Below are positions 1 to 8,878 of a stretch of 64,000 nucleotides of DNA, piece after piece. Each line of letters starts with the position of its first letter. Position 1 is the first letter of the stretch. This DNA is from Gammaproteobacteria bacterium (ex Lamellibrachia satsuma) (GTDB taxonomy: Bacteria > Pseudomonadota > Gammaproteobacteria > Chromatiales > Chromatiaceae): positions 3,140,001 to 3,204,000 of the forward strand of contig CP053680.1 of NCBI GenBank assembly GCA_019623805.1. Reading direction: 5' to 3'. The translations under genes were made by a program, and so were the position numbers. Below the pieces are notes generated by a model. That model did not search any database and had not been told where the DNA came from. It worked only from the letters and a program-made list of their open reading frames with translations.

Positions 1-194
1 TCCTTGGAGGCGTGGCGGTTGAAATAAGCCATTGTAATACGCCATACATCTGCGGAATAATCTATAGTTGAAAACATTCTGTCCAGGGTTTGAGTAATGG
101 GGATGATCACGCATTTCTGATCCCACCCTTGGCAGGTTTAATGGCTCAATCAGATATTTATCCAGGCTCAATTACACAGGTTGGAGAAACCGAT

Positions 195-875
195 ATGAAG
201 ATATTGCTCGCCCTAATGGCATTCGGCCTTTCATTTTTCGCCCACGCCGGGAAGTTTGAACCCTCTTTGGTGGTGCAGACAGGACAGATGCGGGAGAGCG
301 ATCTGATTGTTCGCAATATCACCGATCTGACAAGCAAGAAGACCTGCCTGACCTTCTACATTCGCACCAGTGGCACCAGTCCGATCACACACTGTTATGA
401 TGCCGTGTCGGGATTTGGCGCCAACTTGAATCAGGTGGGGCATATCAAGGCAGATGACCTGGTCGTGCGTAAACTGGAAGATACCAAGAACGGCATGTTC
501 TGTCTGACCGCCTATGTGAGTACACCGGGCACCTCTCCGGCAGTGGACTGCTACCCCAACAAGCAAGAGTTCAAGGATCATATGGTTGAATCCGGCCATC
601 TGCGGGAAGGCGATCTCGATGTGCGTCGGATCATCGATGCCGGCAACATGAAAACCTGCCTGGTAGCCTATATCACCACCAAGGGAACTTCTCCTTCTCT
701 CGTCTGCTATGATTCCCCGGCCGGCAGCAAGGGAGGTCTCTATCAGTCCAGTTATTTGAAAGAGGGTGATCTGGTGGTACGAAAGGTTCTCGATACTCAA
801 AGTAAAAAGGCCTGTCTGGTGACCTATGTCAGTACAGCGGGTACATCATCCCATATCTATTGCTATGATGAGTAA
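195..875 (+). CDS. secreted four-repeat cysteine protein
   Basis: About 226 residues. The start at 195 is chosen because GGAG lies 8 bases upstream and it begins a clean signal peptide ending near HAGKF; the longer frame from 90 has no such leader. The mature protein is four tandem repeats of roughly 48 residues, each with a G-x-(L/I/M)-(R/K)-x-x-DL-x-VR core, a Cys-(L)-(T/V) strand, a GTSP/GTSS turn and a final CY(D/P). Each repeat therefore has two cysteines, suggesting one disulfide per repeat in the periplasm or outside the cell. I do not recognise the family. It stands alone, followed on the same strand by the glycine/tyrosine-rich gene at 1005. Confidence 0.75.
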   Translation: MKILLALMAFGLSFFAHAGKFEPSLVVQTGQMRESDLIVRNITDLTSKKTCLTFYIRTSGTSPITHCYDAVSGFGANLNQVGHIKADDLVVRKLEDTKNGMFCLTAYVSTPGTSPAVDCYPNKQEFKDHMVESGHLREGDLDVRRIIDAGNMKTCLVAYITTKGTSPSLVCYDSPAGSKGGLYQSSYLKEGDLVVRKVLDTQSKKACLVTYVSTAGTSSHIYCYDE

Positions 876-1004
876 GACCGCCTACCCAGCATTGACCTGT
901 TGGGGTCGCCAGTGTTACAAAACCTGAAGTGAGTCTTTTCCTTGTTAAACCAATGGACTCGTTACAAGAGTTTGCAGGACTTTAATTACAGAGGTGCCCA
1001 AATC

Positions 1005-1328
1005 GTGAGTAAACAAAAACTGATCATCTATAGTGCCATGCTTGCCATTGGTGGTAGCAGTTTGGCAATTGTTCCCAGCGCATATGCGTTCAATATGGGC
1101 AACATGATGAATCCATCAAAATGGATGAATAATAATAATAGAGACCGGTATTATGATGATGACTATTACTATGACCGCGGTCGCTATGGTTATGGAGGAC
1201 CTTACGGTGGCTATGGAGGACCTTATGGTGGCTATGGTGGTCCCTATGGTTATCCTGGTTATGGCTATGGAGCTCCCGGTTATCAGCAGCAGAATAACCA
1301 GCCGGCGCCTCCCCCACTGCCACAATAG
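1005..1328 (+). CDS. sulfur globule-like Gly/Tyr-rich secreted protein
   Basis: About 107 residues from a GTG at 1005, preceded by GAGG at 991-994; the upstream ATG at 942 would put about 21 extra residues ahead of an otherwise perfect signal peptide ending at SAYA. The mature part starts FNMGNMMNPSKW, then an Asn/Asp/Tyr stretch and repeats of GYGGPYGG, ending in a Gln/Pro tail. This composition resembles sulfur globule envelope proteins of purple and symbiotic sulfur bacteria, which coat periplasmic sulfur globules. Low complexity makes family assignment from sequence alone uncertain. A strong terminator follows at 1361. Confidence 0.65.
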   Translation: MSKQKLIIYSAMLAIGGSSLAIVPSAYAFNMGNMMNPSKWMNNNNRDRYYDDDYYYDRGRYGYGGPYGGYGGPYGGYGGPYGYPGYGYGAPGYQQQNNQPAPPPLPQ

Positions 1329-1360
1329 CGCTGAACTGCTGAGTCAGTTAAACCGGCGAT

Positions 1361-1393
1361 AAAAAAACGGGGCGAAAAACGCCCCGTTTTTTT
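1361..1393. terminator. bidirectional rho-independent terminator
   Basis: Stem CGGGGCG / CGCCCCG with a five-A loop, preceded by seven A and followed by seven T. It ends the gene at 1005-1328 and could also work on the minus strand. The stretch 1394-1665 beyond it holds no gene that I can support. Confidence 0.9.
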
Positions 1394-1665
1394 ATCTGAT
1401 AGACGCCCGTGCCGGAATCAGCCAGCCTCGTGTTGCTTGCAGCGGGACTATTGGGGGTAGGAGCAGCCCGTCGTCGCAGACAAGTGTAACGTCACATCTT
1501 TATGGATAGGGGAGCTTTGGCCACCCTTTTTCTTCCAGCAGAATTTGCCATATCGTCATCCCGGCAAGTACAGTTTCCTCGATAGTGCGTGGGCATTCAG
1601 GCCGTTGCGACTGGGCTGAAACACTACTTTCGTACGGCGACGCAGATGCCGTTTGTCGGTACTGA

Positions 1666-4600
1666 TCACCCGGGCTGGGTGGAGACCTCCGCAGGCTGAG
1701 GACTCTTGACCCTGTAAAACACAGCATAAATCACGGGTATGATCCCCAACGTCAAAACAGTGGAGAGCAAAATCCCGGCAATGATGGCGACCGCCATCGG
1801 CTCCCACATTTCTCCTCCTCCCAGGTAGAGAGGGATCAGTCCCAGTACGGTGGTGGCTGTGGTGAGCAGGATGGGACGCAGGCGGCGCTGGGCGGCTTCG
1901 ATGATGGCTTGTTGCGGTGGCAGTCCGTTGACCTCCAGTTCAAGCTGGATGCGTTCAAGAAGGACGATGGCGTTGTTGATGACGATGCCGGCCAGGGAGA
2001 TCACACCCAGCAGGGTCATGAAGCCGAAGAAAGAGTCGGCGAGGATGAGTCCGTAGATCACACCGATAAGTCCCAGGGGGATGGTGAGGATCACGATGAG
2101 TGACTTGCGCAGGGAGTTGAACTGGGCCACCAGCAGCATGATGATGATGAAGCCGGCGATGGGCAGTTTTTCGGCGATGGACTGAGTGGCGGCGCTGGAG
2201 GATTCGGCTTCGCCGCCGAGTTCGTAGCGATAGCCCGGTGGCCAGTCGGCTTGTTGGGCCGTCAGCCAGGGTCTAAGTGTGGCGAAGGCTACGGCCGCGG
2301 TGCTGCCTTCCTCTAACTGTGCGCCGACGGAAACGGTTTTCATTCGATCCCGGCGCAGGATTTTTGCGGCATCCCACAGCACATCCATGTCCGCTACCTG
2401 CTTGAGTGGGACGGCGTTGCCGCTGGCCTGTGAATAGACCGACAGGGCTTCGAGCTTGCCTATGTCCTGTCGGTCGGCGGTGGAGGAACGTAGCATGACA
2501 GGAATCACTTCATCGTCCTCGCGGAACTGGGTGAGTTCCATGCCGCTCAAGCCCGCCTGCAGGGAGACGGCGATGTCCTCGCTGGAGACACCGGAGCGCA
2601 GGGCTCGCGACTGGTCGATCTTAACCGCCAGTTTCTTGATTCGCTGACCCCAATCGTCGTTGATGGTCCTCAGCCCGGGGATCTCCTTCATTTTCTGCTT
2701 GACCTGGGCGACCAGAGAGAAGAGTTCGTCCGTGTCACGGCCGGAGAGGCGGACCTCCACCGGGTTGGCGATGGCCGCGCCGTTTTCAAAACGGCGCATG
2801 GTTGCACGCAGGTCGGGGAAATGTTCGAAGGTGTAGTGGTTGAGCTTTTCCATCAACCCGGTGATGGCCTCTGCTGAGGTGACATGCACGATGATCAGGG
2901 CGTAGTTTGAACTGACCGAGTGAGGCGAATGGGTGAGTACGAAGCGCATCCCGCCAAAGCCGATGTAACTCACGGTTCGGGTGACGCCTTCAGCTTCCTT
3001 CGCCAATTCATCAGAAGCCCGTTGTTCGGGTTTCAGTCCATCCTCAATAAAGCCCTCGATCTGTTTCACCACCGACTCGGTCGTTTCAATGGAGGTGCCC
3101 AGGGGCAGTTCCAGTTCAAGTTTGAAATAGGTTCGGTCCGAGGGTGGGAAGAAAATGTTGGGAATGAAGCGGAAGCTGTAGAGAGCGCTGGCGAACACCA
3201 GGGCGATGATCAACAGGGTGGAAAATCTGAACCTAAGCAGTAGTTTCAGCATGCCCCTGTAACCCCGGTAGAAGGCGCTGTCCAAGCTCTCCTGCTGCTG
3301 ATCCACTTTGAGGAATGTCACAGCCAGCATAGGGATGACCGTAAGTGACAGGATCCAGGAACAGAGCAGGGTGATGGTGACGACCTTGAACAGAGAGGCG
3401 GTGAATTCACCTGTGGTGGATTCGGCCAGGAATATGGGCAGAAAGGCAGCGGAGGTGGTCAGGGAGGATGTGAGCAACGGAATGCGCAGCTCGGCGGCGG
3501 ATTCGATGGCTGATTGCACTCTCTCCATGCCGTTGGCCATGCGTGTCATGATACTTTCTGACATGACAATGCCGTTGTCCACGAGCATGCCCAAGGCGAT
3601 GATCAGGGCGGCCAGCGAGATCTGATCCAGCCCGATGTCGAAGAAGGACATGATCAGCATGGTGATGATCATACTGGCGGGAATCAGGGCCGCGACGATC
3701 ATGCCGCTGCGCAGCCCCAAGGAGACGATCATCACCGCCGCCACCACGGCGATGGCCTGCATCAGGTTGGAGATGAAGCTGCTGACCTTGTCCTGCACCT
3801 CTTTGGGCGTGAAATGCACGATGTCCAGATTGAGGCCCAGTGGGTAAGCTCCCTGCAGGTCCGCCAGGACTTCCGACACCTGTTTGCCGAGCATGATGTT
3901 GTTGCCGCCTTCGCGCATGGAGATACCCAGGGCAAGGGCAGGTATGCCGTCGGCGTGGACCTTGGTGGCTGGCGGATCGATATAACCGCGCCAGACCTTG
4001 GCCACGTCCTTCAGATAGATCAGGGTGCGATTGCCCGGTACCTGGATGATGGTATGGCGAATCTCTTCCAGGGTTTCGTAGTTGCCGCTGGGTTCCAGGT
4101 CGATGCGTTCCCTGCCCAGGGTGACTGTGCCACCGGCAACGATGATGTTGCGGCTGGCCAGCATCTGGCTGAGTTGCGCGGGCGAGATGCCCAGTTCTGT
4201 CAGGCGCGCATTGTTGTATTCGACGAAGATGCGTTCGTCCTGGGCGCCGTAGAGCTGCACCTTGGCGGCATCCGGCAGGCGCAGCAGCTCATCGCGGCTC
4301 TGCTCGGCAAACTCATTCAACTCGGCATAACTGAAATCCGGCCCGGTAACGCCGATGACGATGTCGAACACGTCGCCGAATTCATCGTTGACGATGGGGC
4401 CGACGATGCCGTCCGGCAGATCACCCGCTGCGCTGTCGATCTTGCGCCGCAGATCGTCCCAGATCGGCCGCATGACGGCGTAGCTCTCTCTGATATTGAC
4501 CGAGATAATGGAGACCCCTGCACGGGATTCACTGGTGACGAAATCCAGCTCCGGAATCTGCTGAATGACCGTTTCCAACTTATCTGTCACAAGCTGTTCG

Positions 4601-4797
4601 ACGCGCTGCGGACTGGCGCCGGGGAAATAGGTGGTCACCTGGGCGGTGCGGATGACGAAACCCGGATCGTAGGCGCGGGGCATCTTGGTGAACGCATCCA
4701 CACCGGCCAACAGCAGAACCACCAATAGGACCAAGGTCGTCCGGTTGTTCTTCAGCGCGAACTCGGTGATGTTCAAGGTTTGGTCTCTTGATTCCAA
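1666..4797 (-). CDS. RND efflux transporter, inner membrane subunit
   Basis: 1043 residues, the usual length for an AcrB-type resistance-nodulation-division pump. An N-terminal membrane helix (residues about 16-36) is followed by the first periplasmic porter domain with PGASPQRVEQLV, a first bundle of membrane helices including GMLVDNGIVMSESIM (one acidic proton-relay position retained), a second porter region and a second bundle with GIVINNAIVLLERI. It uses the proton gradient to export substrates with the adaptor encoded just upstream. Its start overlaps the adaptor's end by 25 bases, so the two are translationally coupled. No outer-membrane factor gene lies beside them. Substrate is unknown; the sequence is closer to the multidrug/lipophile branch than to metal pumps. 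Confidence 0.93.
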   Translation of the reverse strand: MESRDQTLNITEFALKNNRTTLVLLVVLLLAGVDAFTKMPRAYDPGFVIRTAQVTTYFPGASPQRVEQLVTDKLETVIQQIPELDFVTSESRAGVSIISVNIRESYAVMRPIWDDLRRKIDSAAGDLPDGIVGPIVNDEFGDVFDIVIGVTGPDFSYAELNEFAEQSRDELLRLPDAAKVQLYGAQDERIFVEYNNARLTELGISPAQLSQMLASRNIIVAGGTVTLGRERIDLEPSGNYETLEEIRHTIIQVPGNRTLIYLKDVAKVWRGYIDPPATKVHADGIPALALGISMREGGNNIMLGKQVSEVLADLQGAYPLGLNLDIVHFTPKEVQDKVSSFISNLMQAIAVVAAVMIVSLGLRSGMIVAALIPASMIITMLIMSFFDIGLDQISLAALIIALGMLVDNGIVMSESIMTRMANGMERVQSAIESAAELRIPLLTSSLTTSAAFLPIFLAESTTGEFTASLFKVVTITLLCSWILSLTVIPMLAVTFLKVDQQQESLDSAFYRGYRGMLKLLLRFRFSTLLIIALVFASALYSFRFIPNIFFPPSDRTYFKLELELPLGTSIETTESVVKQIEGFIEDGLKPEQRASDELAKEAEGVTRTVSYIGFGGMRFVLTHSPHSVSSNYALIIVHVTSAEAITGLMEKLNHYTFEHFPDLRATMRRFENGAAIANPVEVRLSGRDTDELFSLVAQVKQKMKEIPGLRTINDDWGQRIKKLAVKIDQSRALRSGVSSEDIAVSLQAGLSGMELTQFREDDEVIPVMLRSSTADRQDIGKLEALSVYSQASGNAVPLKQVADMDVLWDAAKILRRDRMKTVSVGAQLEEGSTAAVAFATLRPWLTAQQADWPPGYRYELGGEAESSSAATQSIAEKLPIAGFIIIMLLVAQFNSLRKSLIVILTIPLGLIGVIYGLILADSFFGFMTLLGVISLAGIVINNAIVLLERIQLELEVNGLPPQQAIIEAAQRRLRPILLTTATTVLGLIPLYLGGGEMWEPMAVAIIAGILLSTVLTLGIIPVIYAVFYRVKSPQPAEVSTQPG

Positions 4798-5882
4798 CGG
4801 ACTTTCATATCCGGTTGTGCCTGGCTCATACCTGCGGTGAGGACGTGGTCGCCCCGTTTCAGGCCTGAGGAGATGAGCAGGCCACGGGCATCAAGCTCAC
4901 CGGTGGTGATAGTACGGCGTTGGATGACGCCGACGCCACTCTTGTCGGTCTCGGGATTGGTGTCGGATTCAGCCAGTGCCTCCACCACATACACATAACG
5001 CCCTTGCATATCTTCCAGCACCGAAGAGGCGGGCACATGGAATATGGCGCCGTTATCCTCGGCGCTGCTCTCGGTCTCAATGACCACCACCGCGCTCATG
5101 CCGGGGAGAATGGTGTAGCCCTTCACGCGGGGCATGGTGAAGGTCACTTCATAGGTTTGGTTCTCCTCGTCCGCGCTGATTGCCGCCTCTTTGAGCTTTA
5201 GCGGGAAGCGCTGTTCGGCGATGGCGTCGAACTTTACGAAGTAGGAATGCACCTGAGTCTTCTTCCGGGTGCGTAACATGATGCTTTCCGGCACATTGAT
5301 CTGGATGGTGAGTGTGGAGATATCCTGCAGGGTGACGATCTGGGTCTGTGGGGTGACTTCCTCGTGCCTTTCGACGAAGCGTCTCGCGATGCGGCCATCA
5401 AAGGAAGCGTGCAGTACGGTGTAATTCAGGCTCTGTCTTGTCGCTGCCAACTGGGCCTCTGCGGTGGCGTACTGTGCGTTGAGCTTGTCAAAATCGGATT
5501 GGGAGATATGGCCGGGGCCGACGAGTTTCTTGCCGCGCTGGAAATTGGATCTGGCGGTCTCGTAACTGGCTTGGCTGGACTTCAGTTCAATTCTGGCATC
5601 GGTCTGATCCAGCTTGGCGATGATCTCGCCCTTCTTGACCTTCTCTCCCTCCTTGAGCCGCATCTCATTGACGATGCCTGATACGCGGAAACTGAGATCG
5701 GCGCTGCGGGCGGCGTCCACCACGGCGGGAAATTCACGGGTTGCCCTGGTGACGGTGGGTTCGACCTCCAGGGTGCGAACAGGACGGAGAATTTCCGCTG
5801 GCGCGACAGGTTCGGTCTCTGTTCCGCAGGATAGCAGCAGGGGGCTTAAAGCCAGGCTCAACAGCAGCGGGGTGATTTTCAT
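4773..5882 (-). CDS. RND periplasmic adaptor (membrane fusion) lipoprotein
   Basis: 369 residues. The N terminus is a lipoprotein signal with lipobox LLLSC, so the protein should be anchored in the membrane facing the periplasm. It then has the half-lipoyl motif (SDLSFRVSGIV ... GEIIAKLDQTDARIE), a coiled-coil hairpin (residues about 100-150), the returning lipoyl half (YTVLHASFDGRIARRF), and beta-barrel and membrane-proximal domains. This is the HlyD/AcrA-type partner of the RND pump, with which it overlaps by 25 bases. First gene of the operon; its promoter should lie in 5883-6200. Confidence 0.92.
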   Translation of the reverse strand: MKITPLLLSLALSPLLLSCGTETEPVAPAEILRPVRTLEVEPTVTRATREFPAVVDAARSADLSFRVSGIVNEMRLKEGEKVKKGEIIAKLDQTDARIELKSSQASYETARSNFQRGKKLVGPGHISQSDFDKLNAQYATAEAQLAATRQSLNYTVLHASFDGRIARRFVERHEEVTPQTQIVTLQDISTLTIQINVPESIMLRTRKKTQVHSYFVKFDAIAEQRFPLKLKEAAISADEENQTYEVTFTMPRVKGYTILPGMSAVVVIETESSAEDNGAIFHVPASSVLEDMQGRYVYVVEALAESDTNPETDKSGVGVIQRRTITTGELDARGLLISSGLKRGDHVLTAGMSQAQPDMKVRWNQETKP

Positions 5883-6244
5883 CTTGACTACTTACAGTCC
5901 TATTCCATGGAAACAAGTTCAGCCCAAAAGCCACATCAAGGCTGAAATCAGCAGGGATTGTAACACCCCCTCCATCACTCAAGCGGTTTTTTGCAGTCAC
6001 CGGAGCCTGAACAGAATAACCCCCTGTTCCCTGCAATCTTTTCCTGTGTCACCACCCGCAGCCTGCGTCAGGTCGTCAAATGCGTGAAACTGGCTTGTAT
6101 ATTAAGCGGGGTCGCATCGGGGGGGCTGTGTGGTGTATTGCACAATGATGAGGTGTTCCTTGGTACGCCACAAATGACAGCAATTATTGTGGTACGCTGC
6201 CGGAAGTAATGTATCCGATACTGATTCAATATGCTGAAGGATGG
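5883..6244. other. intergenic region between divergent RND operon and yceI
   Basis: About 360 bases between divergently transcribed genes, so it must carry promoters for both. I see no RNA gene, repeat or convincing operator. Short open frames here show no coding character. Confidence 0.5.
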
Positions 6245-6904
6245 ATGATGCCTAAACTATCTGGATTATATGGTTACCTTTTGGTCGTTCTTTTTGGCCT
6301 CTTCTCTTCCCCCGCAGTTTTTTCGGCGGAACGTTATACAGTGGATGGTGAGCAGTCATTTGTCCGTATTGCGGCCAAGATGTGCGAGCCAGATCTGCTG
6401 AAAGGTGAGTTTGGAAACGTCTCAGGGGAGATCTTTCTGGATGAAGAGAATCTGGAGAATTCCAGTGTCAATATCACGGTTACTGCAGTTTCCGCGGTCT
6501 TTGATCATGAATATCACCGAAGTGATCATATTGAAACAATCGTCATGGGTACCAAGTTGCTTAATGCGGCCAAATTTCCACTGGTCAGTTTTAAGAGCAC
6601 CGAAATAAAACGTACGAATGCACAGCAGTTTGATGCCTATGGAGAGAAATCCAGTGTGGTTACCGCCATCGTTAAAGGTGACCTGACGCTGGTTGGAATG
6701 ACGCATCCCTTCGAGATGGAGGTTACGTTTCATGACAAGACGGGGCAGACCAGTAAGGGCAGGATGGTAGCCGCCTTTTCCTCGTTTGGTACTTTCAAAC
6801 GTTCTGATTTCGGGGTTGTCTACGGCCTCGACAGGGTGGGCATACGACGCATGGGCGATGAGGTGATGGTAATGGCCTCGATTACTGCGAATCGGGCGCA
6901 ATAA
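6245..6904 (+). CDS. YceI-family periplasmic protein
   Basis: About 219 residues from ATG 6245 (GAAGG at 6236-6240); the ATG at 6248 is equally possible, and the frame from 6209 would add residues ahead of the signal peptide. The signal peptide ends near VFSAE. The mature protein opens YTVDGEQSFV and runs through a lipocalin-like beta barrel with GDLTLVGMTHPFEMEV, the signature strand of the YceI family, whose members bind polyisoprenoid-type lipids. FGTFKRSDFGV near the C terminus is also typical. The 3' end overlaps the convergent redoxin gene by 23 bases. Confidence 0.88.
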   Translation: MMPKLSGLYGYLLVVLFGLFSSPAVFSAERYTVDGEQSFVRIAAKMCEPDLLKGEFGNVSGEIFLDEENLENSSVNITVTAVSAVFDHEYHRSDHIETIVMGTKLLNAAKFPLVSFKSTEIKRTNAQQFDAYGEKSSVVTAIVKGDLTLVGMTHPFEMEVTFHDKTGQTSKGRMVAAFSSFGTFKRSDFGVVYGLDRVGIRRMGDEVMVMASITANRAQ

Positions 6905-7517
6905 TCTGCGGCAGTTCGCCCGCGGATTGTGTCTTGTTCCTGACGTAGCAGCCATATGCCCGGGTTATCTTTTTGCGGACCTCCCGGCCTGCCAGCAGAT
7001 CATCCAGCGCGTTTCGGGTATAGGGAACCAGCTTTCCAGTCGTTTTTTTCAACATGGCGTTGGAATCTATTGCGCCGGAATAGGCAAGGATTCCCTGCCT
7101 GTCGATGATAAAGATCTGAGGTGTCGTTGTTGCGCTATAGATGGTGGAAATATCGAGTCCCATATCCAGGATGACCGTTTTGTTGGCTGGGTCAAAATGC
7201 TCTAAGGCCTGTGCCGGGGTCAACTTTTGCAACTTGGGTACGATATTGATCCATGCGACACCATTTTTCGCCGCGTATTCATACAGTGAATCCAGCGTGC
7301 CGTTATCGTAATAGCGGCGGGAGTAGGGGCACTCAGGACTGGACCACTCAAGAACCACGATTTTACCGGCGTAATCACTCAGCAGATGCCTGTTTCCCTT
7401 GAGATCCTGGCCCTGGAAGTCCGGTGCTTTTGCGCCCAACGGCAAGTTAGCGGACAGATTGCCGGTTTGTGTTAACAGGCAGAGGATAAACACGAGATGG
7501 AAAATCTGTTTGCACAC
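6882..7517 (-). CDS. secreted thioredoxin-fold (AhpC/TSA-like) protein
   Basis: About 212 residues from a GTG at 7517 with GGAAG upstream; this gives a clean signal peptide (hydrophobic HLVFILCLL then SAN). The longer ATG start at 7586 adds a polar extension and is less likely. A redoxin domain follows: GAKAPDFQGQDLKG, then WSSPECPYSRRYY, then TTTPQIFIIDRQG with the cis-proline. The active-site CxxC of thioredoxins is CPYS here, so only one of the two cysteines is present at that site. The usual role is a periplasmic thiol-dependent peroxidase or redox carrier. Convergent with yceI. Confidence 0.82.
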   Translation of the reverse strand: MCKQIFHLVFILCLLTQTGNLSANLPLGAKAPDFQGQDLKGNRHLLSDYAGKIVVLEWSSPECPYSRRYYDNGTLDSLYEYAAKNGVAWINIVPKLQKLTPAQALEHFDPANKTVILDMGLDISTIYSATTTPQIFIIDRQGILAYSGAIDSNAMLKKTTGKLVPYTRNALDDLLAGREVRKKITRAYGCYVRNKTQSAGELPQIIAPDSQ

Positions 7518-7623
7518 AAGGCTGCTTCCGATATTGGTTAGCTTACGGGAAGAATAAAACCCTCTTTTCGTAAAATCCAGTAGCATTGGCCAGCCACTCT
7601 ATTGGCGGCGGAGCGTATCTGAT

Positions 7624-7809
7624 TCATTCAGAGTCACTGTTCATATCTTCATCATAGACAGCAATCTTTTCGGCAGTGATTATCCGTCGGCGATGGTCAC
7701 TGAATTTTTCACCGTCTGCTCGTTCCGTGCGCACTCCGTTGACTTTCCAGGGTTTGCACAGCTTGCATCCGGCTCGCCGGTTTCTCGGTCTTCCTCTCTT
7801 ATGGTGCAT
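7624..7809 (-). CDS. small basic CxxC protein
   Basis: About 61 residues from ATG 7809; a longer frame to 7863 exists. The N terminus is strongly basic (HHKRGRPRNRRAGC) with CKLCKPWKVNG, a short Cys-x-x-Cys knuckle followed by a Lys/Asn motif, then an acidic C terminus. It resembles small conserved hypothetical proteins with a K-x-R-x-GC-x-LC-KP-x-K-x-NG pattern. No function can be assigned. It lies downstream of the rtcR-facing small genes on the same strand. Confidence 0.45.
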   Translation of the reverse strand: MHHKRGRPRNRRAGCKLCKPWKVNGVRTERADGEKFSDHRRRIITAEKIAVYDEDMNSDSE

Positions 7810-7866
7810 TTTCAATGATCCAAAAGTTAAATTAAATACGGGCATGGCCAAAACAACCGACAACAG

Positions 7867-8049
7867 TCAACCTGCAAAAGTCCGGTCCGATTGATGGCAT
7901 TCGGCAACCCGACGCTGAATCAACTCCAGTTGCAATCGTGAAGATTGCCGGAAGCGTCTGAGCTGCTCCTGCCAAACGTCCGGCCTGGAGGAGTCCACCA
8001 GGTTTTGAGTCTGGTGACGGAGGTCATGCCCGTAGCCGCTAACAGTCAT
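7867..8049 (-). CDS. small hypothetical protein in rtcR-divergent operon
   Basis: 60 residues, starting MTVSGYGHDLRHQ and continuing with an amphipathic, Arg/Gln-rich helix (EQLRRFRQSSRLQLELIQRR). It sits 32 bases after the coiled-coil gene at 8082-8681 and could be the second gene of that operon. No family recognised. A 6-bp hairpin inside it (7996-8016) looks like a tRNA anticodon arm but the rest of a tRNA is absent. Confidence 0.4.
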   Translation of the reverse strand: MTVSGYGHDLRHQTQNLVDSSRPDVWQEQLRRFRQSSRLQLELIQRRVAECHQSDRTFAG

Positions 8050-8081
8050 CCGGTCGCCCGCGGCGCAGCGACCTGAGTCAC

Positions 8082-8681
8082 CTATGGTGAAGCGGTGAGC
8101 CCGGCAATTCGGGCAACCTCTTCTGCTATGGAAATTGGCAGAACCTCCCGATTCCTGGCGGCGATTTGGTCGGCTATTGCGAAGCTTTCAGTGCGGACGT
8201 TCTCCAGTTTCTGACGGTACGCCTCAAGCGCGCTATCCGGCATTACCCGTACGCGAAACGTCGACGGCCTGGCGAACAGGCCATGCTCCTCCTGGATCCG
8301 TACCGGCAGGCTTGGTAGTTCGTCGATTCCAACCAGCCCGGCTTCCTGGCCGTTGATCAAGCTCTCCATCAGGCGAAGTTGCTTGTTGAGCATGTCGAGT
8401 TCGGCTAGGTTGGAACTGATGCCTGTCGCCTCGTTTGCGGAGCCGAGGGCCTTGCGAATCTGCGCGATGGCAGACTGCAAGTCAAACAAGACAGGCATGA
8501 GCGCAGCCAGGCGTTCACCCTCGGTCCTGAGCCGCGCCTGCTGATCTTCACCCAAGTGGCCCATGACCTCGGTCTGGTTAAAGCCTGTACGAACTTCCTC
8601 GGCAATGTCATTGGCACGACGAGACAGGCGCTCTGCCACTTTGTGCCAACGGTTCAGTGTGAGTCGGTAGGTCTTGTCAAT
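8082..8681 (-). CDS. helical protein under a sigma54 promoter, divergent from rtcR
   Basis: About 200 residues, mostly helical and probably coiled coil (LNRWHKVAERLSRRAND; LAELDMLNKQLRLMESL). The open frame can be read from an ATG at 8774, but that lies upstream of a good sigma54 promoter (8737-8753) and so outside the predicted transcript. The only good ribosome site is GGAGG at 8691-8695, directly followed in frame by ATC (8684) and ATT (8681) with no ATG, GTG or TTG nearby, so a rare non-AUG start is proposed; 8681 is used here. Position opposite rtcR implies RtcR control. It is not RtcA or RtcB. Function unknown. Confidence 0.6.
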   Translation of the reverse strand: MDKTYRLTLNRWHKVAERLSRRANDIAEEVRTGFNQTEVMGHLGEDQQARLRTEGERLAALMPVLFDLQSAIAQIRKALGSANEATGISSNLAELDMLNKQLRLMESLINGQEAGLVGIDELPSLPVRIQEEHGLFARPSTFRVRVMPDSALEAYRQKLENVRTESFAIADQIAARNREVLPISIAEEVARIAGLTASP

Positions 8682-8736
8682 GATTACGGCCCTCCAGATG
8701 GGGATTATTGCTTTATCGTTTGTCTTGTATGTAATA

Positions 8737-8753
8737 AAGCAAATGTTGTGCCG
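8737..8753 (-). promoter_or_regulatory. sigma54 (-24/-12) promoter
   Basis: On the minus strand the sequence CGGCACAACATTTGCTT matches the TGGCAC-N5-TTGCW consensus at all but the first base, with GG and GC exactly ten bases apart. Transcription would start near 8727 and run into the gene at 8681-8082. The divergent gene encodes RtcR, a sigma54 activator, which supports the site. Confidence 0.8.
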
Positions 8754-8878
8754 GTTTAAAAAAATAGCTACCAAGTCATTGTCTTAACAATGGAAATTTC
8801 TTAGGTGGCCGCTGTGCGAGGTAATTCCATAATGAGAAAAACGAGAAAATATTATCAATACTGATATATAATTCTCGT

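Noticed and set aside
3814..4728. Long plus-strand frame opposite the RND gene
   Set aside because: A shadow of the high-GC RND coding strand; the minus-strand protein has clear RND motifs.
7996..8016. Hairpin CACCAG-N9-CTGGTG with a CTCAAAA loop, like a tRNA-Leu anticodon arm, downstream of an RtcR-controlled gene
   Set aside because: No D arm, acceptor stem or T-arm sequence could be found around it, and the stretch is also a plausible reading frame.
8805..8830. Plus-strand GG-N10-GC pattern ahead of rtcR as a second sigma54 promoter
   Set aside because: Outside GG and GC the match to TGGCAC-N5-TTGC is poor.
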